A stretch of 5,353 nucleotides of DNA from Actinomycetes bacterium (lineage in GTDB: Bacteria; Actinomycetota; Acidimicrobiia; Acidimicrobiales; Microtrichaceae), in contig JAEVZA010000432.1 of NCBI GenBank assembly GCA_023392475.1, forward strand, positions 1-5,353, written 5' to 3'. This document shows, piece after piece, positions 1 through 5,150 of the stretch. The translations under genes were made by a program, and so were the position numbers. The stretch's first letter is position 1, and every line of letters starts with the position of its first letter. The notes below the pieces were generated by a model. It had not been told where the DNA came from and did not search any database. It was given only the letters and a program-made list of their open reading frames with translations.

Positions 1-307
1 GGCCCGCGCCGCCGCCACCGGCGTCGAACGGGCTGGAGCTGCCACCGCCGGCGCCCCCGGCACCGCCACGGTTCGGCGACGCCGCGAGGTCACCACCGGT
101 GCTGCCGCTGCCGCCCGGCGAGGCACCGAAGCAGATGAGGATGGCCAGGGCGCAGTTCACGCCGTTGGCGCCGCCGCCGCCGGTCCGGATCAGCGGGGAG
201 GCCGGGTTGGTGGCACCGCCACCGGTCCCGTTGCCCTGGGCGCCGTTGGCGCCACCGGTGCCGTCGGCACCGACGGTGCCCGTGCCGCCGCCGCCACCGG
301 CGATGCC
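1..307 (-). repeat. Glycine-rich low-complexity segment of the lipoprotein
   Basis: Residues 818-919 contain 40 glycines of 102, mostly as GG runs spaced by Ala, Thr, Asn or Ser, with no acidic or basic periodicity. It is interrupted by a short hydrophobic patch holding two cysteines, Cys868 and Cys876, eight residues apart. Similar glycine-rich inserts occur after DUF1565 beta-helix starts in large bacterial secreted proteins, and they superficially resemble mycobacterial PGRS tracts. No homology to PE_PGRS proteins is claimed, since no PE domain is present. The tract continues beyond the left edge. Confidence 0.8.
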
Positions 308-2758
308 GGAGCGGGCCTGCACCTGGCTGTCCGTGATCGTGACGGTGGAGCCGTCGAGCGCCCGGATGCCGTAGGCGCTCGAACCCACACCCGAGGCCGT
401 GCCGCTGTCGGCGGTGACGCCGTCGAAGCTCACGGTGGAGCCGATGACGAGCGCCGCCGTGGCGCTGGCGCCGCCGCCACCGTTGAGCGTGATGTCCTTG
501 ACCGTGAGCGGCAGGGCGAGGTTGCTCGCCGTCATCGCCGCCGCACCGCCGGTCGCCTGGACGGTCACCGCCGTGGCGCCGTCAGGGCCGCCGGCCACGA
601 AGCTCTGGTCGTAGCCGCCCACGACGCTCACGCCGCTGGCGGCGGTGAAGCCACCGTAGGTGCCGCCGGCGACGGCGACCTTCGTCTTCTGCTGCGCCAC
701 CGCGCCGGTGATGGCGCCCTGGATCGTGGCGTACGGGGCGCCGACGGTGCCGTCACCGGTCGTGTCGTTGCCGGCCGCGCTGACCCGGACGACCGGGTCG
801 AGCGCGTGGATCACGATCGAGTCGGAGTCGGTCGCACCGTTGTCGTCCGTCACGGTCAGCGTGACCGTGTAGTCGCCGATCTCCTGGAAGACGTGGGTCG
901 GCGTCGGCGAGGTGCTGTGCGGGCTGCCGTCACCGAAGTCCCAGTCGTAGGTGATGGTGCCCTCGAGCTCGGCGTCAGTGGAGTCCCGGCCCTCGAAGAC
1001 CACCGACAGCGGGGCGTTGCCCGACTGGAGGTCGGCGTTCGCCACCGCGGTGGGCGGCTGGTTCGGGTTGACCGTGATGGTCACCAGACCGGTGTCGGTC
1101 GCGCCGTCCTCGTCCGTCACCGTCAGCGCCGCCGTGTAGGTGCCCGGCGTGACGTAGTCGTAGGAGGCGTCGACGTCCGTGGAGTCGATCGTGCCGTCGT
1201 TGGTGAAGTCCCAGGCGTACGAGACGATGTGGCCGTCGGAGTCGTTCGACGTGCCGCCGCTGAGCTGCACCGAGAGCGGCTCCTTGCCGATCTTCGGCGT
1301 CGCGACGGGCTGCGCCGTCGGCGGGACGTTGGGGATCACGTTGACGGGGACCGCTGTCGTGTTGATCGCGCCGTCGTCATCGGTGACCGTGAGCAGCGCC
1401 GTGTAGGAGCCGAGGTCGGGGTACGAGTGCGTCGGGTTCGCGTCGGTGCTGAGCGGCGAACCGTCGCCGAAGTTCCAGCTGTATGACACGACGCTGCCGT
1501 CGGAGTCGGTCGAGCCGGCGCCGTTGAACTGCACGTCCAGCACCGGCTTGCCCACGTTCGGCGTCGCGGTGCCCACAGCGACCGGCGGCACGTTCGACGG
1601 GCCGACGATCACGGGCACGGTCGCCGTCGTGGTCAGGAAGTCGTCGTCCGTCACCGTGAGGGACGCCGTGAAGTTGCCCGCCGCGGTGTAGAGATGCGAG
1701 GGGTTCGCCGCCGTGCTCACGGGCGAGCCGTCACCGAAGTTCCAGCTGTAGCCGATGATCGAGCCGTCGGGGTCGGTCGAGCCGGCCGACGAGAAGATCA
1801 CGCCGAGCGGGGCCTTGGTGCCGTCGGGCGTGGCGTTGGCCACGGCGACCGGCGGCTGCAGGTCGTTGACCACGACCGGGACGGTCGTGGTGTCGGTGCC
1901 GCCGTTGTCGTCCGTGACCGTCAGCAGGACGTTGTAGGTGCCGACCGCGTTGTAGGTGTGGACGGCGACCTCGCCGGAGCCGTGCGGGCTGCCGTCGGCG
2001 AAGTCCCAGTCCCACGCCACGACGTTGCCGTCGGCGTCGGTCGAGGTGCTGGCGTCGAGCGAGACCGAGAACGGCGCCTTGCCGCTCGACGGCGTCGCGA
2101 CCGCGTGAGCGGTCGGCGCGAGGTTGTCGGTGACGGCGACCGAGGTCGAGTCGGTGTTCACCGCACCGTTGTTGTCCGTGACCTTCAGGGTCACGACGTA
2201 GTTGCCGGGAACCAGGTAGGTGTGCGTGGCGTTGGGGGTCGTCGCCTGGTCGCCGTCGCCGAAGTTCCACTCGTACCCGACGATCGTGCCGTCGGGATCG
2301 GAGCTCCCGGTCGGGTCGAAGGACACCGTCAGCGGCGTCTTGCCCGCGAGGGTCGACGCCGTGATGTTCGCGATCGGGGCCAGGTTGTCGGGCGGCGTCA
2401 CCACGACGACGACGACCGAGCTCGCGCTCTTGCCGCCGTCGTCGGTGACCGTGAGGGTGGCGGTGAAGGTGCCACCGGCGGTGTAGGTGTGGCTCGGGCT
2501 CGGCGCGGTGCTGACCGGCGACCCGTCACCGAAGTTCCACTTGTACGACTCGATGAAGCCGTCGGGGTCGTGCGAGCTCCCCGGTGAGAAGTGCACCAGC
2601 AACGGCGCCTGGCCGGAGTTGGTGTCGGCCGACGCCAGCGCGATGGGCGCCTGGTTCGACGGACTCCCGCCACCGCTCGGTGACGTGGTGCAGGCCGCAC
2701 TCAGCAGTGCGACAACGCAGACGAGTGGCAGCACAGCTGCTCGAGCGATTCTCATCAT
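1..2758 (-). CDS. Large PKD-repeat lipoprotein with DUF1565-like beta-helix and Gly-rich region (partial, C-terminus off left edge)
   Basis: An uninterrupted reading frame of 919 codons runs off the left edge with no stop. Residues 1-23 form a lipoprotein signal peptide: MMRIAR, then a hydrophobic stretch, then SAAC with the lipid-attachment Cys at 23. A short Ser/Gly/Pro linker follows. Seven PKD domains of 87-90 residues span 35-655; six carry a W-[ND]-F-x-DG core and the sixth a W-D-F-T-N-DG variant. Residues 656 to about 815 look like a DUF1565-type right-handed beta-helix: VSAAGND, then APYATIQGAI, then VAVAGGTYGGF, then VSVVGGYDQSF, followed by short beta-rungs. Residues 818-919 are glycine-rich. 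PKD domains are known Ig-like folds of surface proteins, so I infer an envelope-anchored protein involved in adhesion, binding or structure; no catalytic domain is visible. ATG at 2758 is preferred because it gives a compact signal peptide; in-frame ATGs at 2755 and 2773 are possible. It is divergent from the response regulator gene. Confidence 0.88.
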   Translation of the reverse strand, partial: MMRIARAAVLPLVCVVALLSAACTTSPSGGGSPSNQAPIALASADTNSGQAPLLVHFSPGSSHDPDGFIESYKWNFGDGSPVSTAPSPSHTYTAGGTFTATLTVTDDGGKSASSVVVVVVTPPDNLAPIANITASTLAGKTPLTVSFDPTGSSDPDGTIVGYEWNFGDGDQATTPNATHTYLVPGNYVVTLKVTDNNGAVNTDSTSVAVTDNLAPTAHAVATPSSGKAPFSVSLDASTSTDADGNVVAWDWDFADGSPHGSGEVAVHTYNAVGTYNVLLTVTDDNGGTDTTTVPVVVNDLQPPVAVANATPDGTKAPLGVIFSSAGSTDPDGSIIGYSWNFGDGSPVSTAANPSHLYTAAGNFTASLTVTDDDFLTTTATVPVIVGPSNVPPVAVGTATPNVGKPVLDVQFNGAGSTDSDGSVVSYSWNFGDGSPLSTDANPTHSYPDLGSYTALLTVTDDDGAINTTAVPVNVIPNVPPTAQPVATPKIGKEPLSVQLSGGTSNDSDGHIVSYAWDFTNDGTIDSTDVDASYDYVTPGTYTAALTVTDEDGATDTGLVTITVNPNQPPTAVANADLQSGNAPLSVVFEGRDSTDAELEGTITYDWDFGDGSPHSTSPTPTHVFQEIGDYTVTLTVTDDNGATDSDSIVIHALDPVVRVSAAGNDTTGDGTVGAPYATIQGAITGAVAQQKTKVAVAGGTYGGFTAASGVSVVGGYDQSFVAGGPDGATAVTVQATGGAAAMTASNLALPLTVKDITLNGGGGASATAALVIGSTVSFDGVTADSGTASGVGSSAYGIRALDGSTVTITDSQVQARSGIAGGGGGTGTVGADGTGGANGAQGNGTGGGATNPASPLIRTGGGGANGVNCALAILICFGASPGGSGSTGGDLAASPNRGGAGGAGGGSSSPFDAGGGGAG
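794..2656 (-). repeat. Seven tandem PKD-domain repeats (period about 264 bp)
   Basis: The seven units occupy 2387-2656, 2126-2386, 1862-2125, 1595-1861, 1331-1594, 1064-1330 and 794-1063. Each opens with N-[LVQ]-[AP]-P or a close variant, has G-x-x-P-L/F near residue 16, a D-x-DG motif near 30 (altered in the seventh unit), the Trp core near 40, a H/Y-x-[YF] strand near 57 and a [LK]-T/V-V-T-D closing strand near 70. At DNA level the strongest recurring block is the segment encoding FGDGSP, seen for example near 931, 1464, 1729, 2257 and 2524. Spacing is very regular (87-90 residues), consistent with expansion by unequal recombination of one unit, but the units have diverged enough that none is a recent exact copy. 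Confidence 0.92.
2690..2758 (-). other. Lipoprotein signal peptide with lipobox (Cys23)
   Basis: Residues 1-23 show a positively charged start with Arg3 and Arg6, a hydrophobic core from Ala7 to Leu19, and S-A-A-C as lipobox. Ser at -3 is less usual than Leu but tolerated. The residues after Cys23 (TTSPSGGGSPSN) form a typical flexible tether leading into the first PKD domain at Asn35. Signal peptidase II cleavage and lipidation are inferred from the known lipobox rule. Confidence 0.75.
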
Positions 2759-2868
2759 CCCCCCCGGGCCCATCTCATGCCGTCGCGCGGAAAGCCGCCG
2801 CCCGACGAATGGGGGGAACCTAACGACCCCTTCGAAAAAGATCTGCTTCAGGACGCTACAGATCGCTG

Positions 2869-2896
2869 TGGACCGCTCATGGTCGGCGGTTACAAC
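2869..2896 (+). promoter_or_regulatory. Possible sigma70-type promoter for the two-component operon
   Basis: TGGACC at 2869-2874 matches four of six positions of the TTGACA consensus. TACAAC at 2891-2896 resembles TATAAT in four of six positions, with a 16-bp spacer. Transcription would start near 2903, giving a leader of about 90 nt before the response regulator ATG. The match is weak and actinobacterial promoters vary widely, so this is only a candidate. Confidence 0.3.
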
Positions 2897-2904
2897 ATGT
2901 CAGC
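2882..2904 (+). repeat. Composite direct repeat, copy 1 (GTCGGCGG-N7-ATGTCAGC)
   Basis: GTCGGCGG at 2882-2889 is followed after 7 bp by ATGTCAGC at 2897-2904. The same two octamers occur in the same order and orientation at 2949-2973 with a 9-bp gap. This copy covers the candidate -10 element at 2891-2896. OmpR-family regulators commonly bind direct repeats near their own promoters, so an autoregulatory operator is a reasonable inference but is not shown. Confidence 0.45.
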
Positions 2905-2934
2905 GGCGGTCGGACGGGCCCGGACCGGCCGCTG
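2901..2934 (+). other. Leader stem-loop upstream of the response regulator gene
   Basis: The left arm CAGCGGCGGTC (2901-2911) pairs with GACC (2923-2926) and GCCGCTG (2928-2934), giving 11 base pairs with one bulged G at 2927 and an 11-nt loop. It is not followed by a T-run and lies about 57 nt ahead of the start codon, so it is not an obvious terminator. In DNA this GC-rich, such stems also arise by chance. It overlaps the last four bases of repeat copy 1. Confidence 0.35.
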
Positions 2935-2948
2935 GGGGTTCCTCGGAC

Positions 2949-2973
2949 GTCGGCGGCGGGCCAAGATGTCAGC
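2949..2973 (+). repeat. Composite direct repeat, copy 2 (GTCGGCGG-N9-ATGTCAGC)
   Basis: GTCGGCGG at 2949-2956 and ATGTCAGC at 2966-2973 repeat copy 1 exactly in both octamers, 67-69 bp downstream. The copy ends 7 bp before the Shine-Dalgarno site of the response regulator. It would lie within the leader if transcription starts near 2903. Confidence 0.45.
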
Positions 2974-2980
2974 CTGCAGC

Positions 2981-2986
2981 GAGGTG
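2981..2986 (+). promoter_or_regulatory. Ribosome binding site deciding the response regulator start
   Basis: GAGGTG lies 5 nt before ATG at 2992 and 11 nt before the second in-frame ATG at 2998. The spacing favours 2992 as the start, although 2998 would cost only two residues and would leave the receiver domain intact. Confidence 0.7.
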
Positions 2987-2991
2987 CACCG

Positions 2992-3669
2992 ATGCCCATG
3001 ATCCCATCCCGAGTGGTGCTGGTCGAGGACGACGACCTGCTCCGTGAAGGGGTCAGCTCCGCGCTCCGGACGCAGGGCTACGACGTCCGCGCCGAGGGCG
3101 ACGGGACCCGCCTGGAGCAGGTGCTCGACGAGTTCCAGCCGCACGTCGCGCTGCTCGACGTGACGCTGCCCGTCGGGCCCGACGGGTTCGAGCTCGCCGA
3201 GCGGATCCGGGCAGCCGGCGACATCCCGTTCATGTTCCTCACGGCCAGCGTCGGCATCGAGGACCGCGTGCGTGGCCTCGACCTCGGCGCCGACGACTAC
3301 CTCGTCAAGCCGTTCTCGATGAAGGAGCTGAGCGCTCGCGTGCGGGCGCTGCTGCGCCGGGTGGTCGTGCCGACCCAACCGGTCATCACCGTCGGCGACG
3401 TCGTGATCGACACGTCGATGCGCACCGTGCACCGGGCCGGCGCCGAGGTGGCGCTGACACCCACCGAGTTCGACATCCTGGTGGCCATCGCGCAGCGGGC
3501 CGGCACGCCGTGCACGAAGGCCTTCCTGCTGGAGGAGGTCTGGGGCCTCAAGGACAACTCTCGACATCTGGTAGAGGTTCAGATGAGCGGCCTGCGACGG
3601 AAGCTCGAGGTGCACGGACCGCGCCTGATCGTCACGTGCCGCGGCGGCGCGTACACCATCCCGGCATGA
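2992..3669 (+). CDS. OmpR/PhoB-family response regulator
   Basis: This 225-residue protein has the normal two-domain layout and length of the family. The receiver (about 6-122) shows the acidic pocket Glu12-Asp13-Asp14, phospho-acceptor Asp56 in LLDVTLP, Thr84 in FLTAS, Tyr103 and Lys106 in VKPF. The C-terminal winged-helix DNA-binding domain (about 132-224) contains LTPTEFDILVAIAQRAG and the recognition-helix region HLVEVQMSGLRRKLE. It is therefore expected to be a phosphorylation-controlled transcription factor in the cytoplasm. Two details depart from the common pattern. The loop after Asp56 reads LPVGPDG, one residue longer than the usual LPxxDG, and the final wing reads CRGGAYTIPA rather than RGxGYxL. 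Its stop overlaps the kinase start, so the kinase is its expected partner. The family-level call is firm; its regulon and a gene name cannot be assigned from this sequence. Confidence 0.96.
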   Translation: MPMIPSRVVLVEDDDLLREGVSSALRTQGYDVRAEGDGTRLEQVLDEFQPHVALLDVTLPVGPDGFELAERIRAAGDIPFMFLTASVGIEDRVRGLDLGADDYLVKPFSMKELSARVRALLRRVVVPTQPVITVGDVVIDTSMRTVHRAGAEVALTPTEFDILVAIAQRAGTPCTKAFLLEEVWGLKDNSRHLVEVQMSGLRRKLEVHGPRLIVTCRGGAYTIPA

Positions 3670-4703
3670 GCACGCCGGCGGATCCCGACCAGCTCGGGCT
3701 GGGCGAGCGGCTGGCGTCGCACCTCGCGGACCTGAATCCGTCCCCCGCGCAGCGGACGGCAGCGATGGTGGCCAGCTTCGCGATGGCCGTCGTGATCGGC
3801 GTGCTCGACTACTACACGGGCATCTCGTACTCGGTCGCCGTCCTGTACCCGTTCGCAGTCGTGCTCGCCGCCCTCGTGGTCAGCGCCGGCGCCGGCTGCC
3901 TGATCTCGCTGTACATCGCGGTCCAGCGGATCTACACGGACTACCTGATCCGGGGGATCAACGATCCGTGGCCGGTGCTGTGGAACGCGGCCGGCCGGTT
4001 CCTCAGCATGGCGGTCGTGGCCGTGCTGCTCGGCACGCTGCGGCAGACGGTCGTCCGGCTGTCGAGGTCGGAGCGCGGCATGCGCGAGTTCCTGGCCACC
4101 GCCGCCCACCAGCTCCGGACGCCGATCGCCGGTCTGATCACGACGGCCGAGGCGCTCAGCTCGGAGCCCGACGAGGACGTGCAGGCCCGCCTGCTCGAGA
4201 ACCTCGTCGCGGGCACGAACCGCACGCGACGGCTCCTGACCTCGCTGCTCGAGATGGGGCGGCTCGACCAGGGTGACGTCGGCGACCACGGCCCGGCCGA
4301 CCTCGCCTCGATCTGTCGGGACGAGGTCGACTCGTTCGTGCCCGGGTCGCACCCCGTCGAGGTGCGCTACGACGGCCCGGCCACGTACGTCGTGGACACG
4401 AGCGGCGACGCGATCCGCGAGGCGCTGACCAACCTCGTCGACAACGCGGTCCGCCACGCACGGAGCGAGGTCACGGTGACGTTGACCGGGGATCGCGACG
4501 CGACGTCGATCACCGTCCACGACGACGGACCGGGGCTGCCCGAGGGGGCCGAGACCCGGGTCTTCGAACGCTTCGTCTCGCTCGACGGCGCCGGCGGCGC
4601 GGGCCTCGGCCTGCCGATCGCCCTCGCCTCGGTCCGCTCGGTGGGCGGGACCGTCGGCTACGACGGCGCCGACTTCGTGGTGCGCCTCCCGGCGACGGTC
4701 TGA
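3666..4703 (+). CDS. Membrane sensor histidine kinase (HisKA-HATPase) with multi-pass N-terminal domain
   Basis: This 345-residue protein starts at the ATG of the ATGA overlap with the response regulator. No strong Shine-Dalgarno is visible there, so translational coupling is likely. After a 30-residue cytoplasmic start come about four hydrophobic segments (near 31-48, 55-73, 75-89 and 108-124) with only short connecting loops. The pattern IGVLDYYTGISYSVAVLYP, then WNAAGRFLSM, matches the membrane domain seen in some sensor kinases and diguanylate cyclases (LDxxTG and ISxSxxYxxP type). A short linker without a HAMP domain leads to HisKA, with His148 in AAHQLRTP as phospho-acceptor. The ATPase domain has the N-box with Asn256 and Asn260, G1 in DDGPGLP (286-292), the F-box VFERF (299-303) and G2 in GLGLP (313-317). 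It is inferred to phosphorylate Asp56 of its neighbour. The stimulus is unknown; the near absence of an outer loop suggests an intramembrane or membrane-state signal. A frame-open extension upstream to 3510 exists, but it overlaps the regulator and is rejected. Confidence 0.95.
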   Translation: MSTPADPDQLGLGERLASHLADLNPSPAQRTAAMVASFAMAVVIGVLDYYTGISYSVAVLYPFAVVLAALVVSAGAGCLISLYIAVQRIYTDYLIRGINDPWPVLWNAAGRFLSMAVVAVLLGTLRQTVVRLSRSERGMREFLATAAHQLRTPIAGLITTAEALSSEPDEDVQARLLENLVAGTNRTRRLLTSLLEMGRLDQGDVGDHGPADLASICRDEVDSFVPGSHPVEVRYDGPATYVVDTSGDAIREALTNLVDNAVRHARSEVTVTLTGDRDATSITVHDDGPGLPEGAETRVFERFVSLDGAGGAGLGLPIALASVRSVGGTVGYDGADFVVRLPATV

Positions 4704-4706
4704 CAC

Positions 4707-4729
4707 GGGCCGAACCCCGTTCGGGGCCC
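4707..4729 (+). terminator. Stem-loop directly after the kinase stop
   Basis: CCGAAC (4710-4715) pairs with GTTCGG (4719-4724) around a CCC loop. GGG (4707-4709) can add three pairs with CCC (4727-4729) across a two-base bulge. It begins 4 nt after the TGA. No T-tract follows, so it may be a weak or factor-aided terminator, or a 3'-end stabilising hairpin. Confidence 0.45.
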
Positions 4730-4807
4730 GGCGGCAGAGCTTCAGGTTCCGACAGATGCGTTGAGGAGCCCTGGGGCCGGCGTTATGTTCCAGTCCCGGA
4801 ACGACGT

Positions 4808-4840
4808 CGACGGGCCACGTGCTCCCGCACGGACCCGTCG
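4808..4840. other. Bulged stem-loop in convergent intergenic region
   Basis: CGACGGG (4808-4814) pairs with CCCGTCG (4834-4840). CC (4815-4816) pairs with GG (4831-4832), and GTGC (4819-4822) pairs with GCAC (4827-4830) around a TCCC loop. That makes 13 pairs interrupted by two small bulges, and the base could extend by wobble pairs to 4805-4843. Its role is unknown; it could belong to the 3' untranslated region of the kinase message or to a small RNA. Confidence 0.35.
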
Positions 4841-4912
4841 GTGCCGACCAACATCTTGATGGATGGTGGGGCGACAAGAGCCTATCCACCTCTTCCCACC
4901 GCTCCGTCACGA

Positions 4913-4939
4913 CAGATCCCCAGGGGCCCTGGTGATCTG
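4913..4939. repeat. 27-bp near-perfect palindrome
   Basis: Outer arms CAGATC (4913-4918) and GATCTG (4934-4939) are complementary, and inner arms CCAGGG (4920-4925) and CCCTGG (4927-4932) are complementary around a single central G at 4926. Only the pair 4919/4933 is mismatched, giving 12 of 13 matched positions. With essentially no loop it is a poor RNA hairpin tip but a good shape for a dimeric protein-binding site. It sits 3 bp from the next strong stem, so it may also be part of a bidirectional terminator. Confidence 0.6.
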
Positions 4940-4942
4940 GGA

Positions 4943-4983
4943 CGACGGCCCGCCTGCCCCTAACCCCGGAGGGCGGGCCGTCG
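4943..4983. terminator. Strong 12-bp stem-loop, probable bidirectional terminator
   Basis: CGACGGCCCGCC (4943-4954) is a perfect inverted repeat of GGCGGGCCGTCG (4972-4983) with a 17-nt loop. It lies between two converging genes, where a hairpin readable from both strands would stop both transcripts. Neither side has a T-run, which is common for GC-rich actinobacterial terminators. Function is inferred from shape and position. Confidence 0.6.
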
Positions 4984-5150
4984 CCATTCTGGCAGAACCT
5001 CGCCACCCGTGACGGGTGAAGTTGCACGGACCACCCGTCCGCGCCGGGTTCGCTGCGGATGCCCGTCGTGGGTGATCGGGTCGGGCCGACGATCCGGGCC
5101 GCATCCGGTGGTCGGTGCGGCCGGCCGGTGCCGCCCGCGATGGGCGTGGG

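Larger units (their letters stand above)
2759..2991. promoter_or_regulatory. Divergent intergenic region between lipoprotein and response regulator genes
   Basis: This 233-bp stretch must carry the start signals for both divergent transcripts. The central part around 2829-2900 (including TTCGAAAAAGATC) is noticeably less GC-rich than its surroundings, as expected for promoter DNA. It contains no convincing reading frame. On the plus side it holds a duplicated motif, a possible promoter, a hairpin and a Shine-Dalgarno site, listed separately. On the minus side I see TANNNT-type hexamers (for example TAGGTT read from 2822 to 2817) but no matching -35 element, so no promoter is called there. Confidence 0.6.
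4704..5150. other. Convergent intergenic region, no gene seen, rich in inverted repeats
   Basis: This 447-bp stretch lies between the ends of the kinase gene and the RCC1-repeat gene. The open frames that cross it are antisense extensions over the kinase or short frames without family features or convincing start sites. It contains several stem-loops: 4707-4729, 4787-4802 (GTTCC/GGAAC), 4808-4840, 4913-4939, 4943-4983, 5004-5018 (CACCCG/CGGGTG with a TGA loop) and 5132-5146 (CGCCC/GGGCG, 5 nt past the RCC1 stop). Weaker pairings lie between 5056 and 5107. No tRNA-like TTC loop or known riboswitch core was recognised. The most economical reading is transcription termination from both sides. 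Confidence 0.6.

Noticed and set aside
1..307. Mycobacterial PE_PGRS protein
   Set aside because: The glycine-rich segment looks similar, but the protein starts with a lipoprotein signal and PKD domains, not a PE domain.
806..2587. Long plus-strand open frames (806-1486, 1694-2587) across the PKD region
   Set aside because: Their Arg/Val/Gly-dominated, repetitive composition is the antisense image of the PKD repeats; the minus frame has clear domains and a signal peptide.
2487..3047. Plus-strand frames crossing the divergent intergenic region
   Set aside because: They begin antisense to the lipoprotein and end inside the response regulator; no domain, and no independent start signal.
3510..3665. 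Upstream extension of the kinase to an ATG at 3510
   Set aside because: It would overlap the conserved DNA-binding domain of the response regulator by about 160 bp and adds Arg-rich sequence with no family match; the ATGA overlap start is typical.
2840..4939. GATCTG/CAGATC inverted pairs in both intergenic regions (2840-2864 and 4913-4939) as shared regulator sites
   Set aside because: GATCTG also occurs inside the kinase (4310-4315) and the RCC1 gene (5289-5294), so the hexamer is not specific to regulatory DNA.
4704..4983. Possible c-di-AMP (ydaO-type) riboswitch, suggested by CCGAACCCC and CTAACCCCG pieces
   Set aside because: The other conserved blocks of that motif are not present, the order is wrong, and no gene follows on the plus strand.
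3579..5027. A 482-codon open frame on the minus strand antisense to the kinase
   Set aside because: It overlaps the well-supported kinase and the end of the response regulator, is rich in Arg, Val, Asp and His as expected from a GC-rich antisense frame, and shows no domain.
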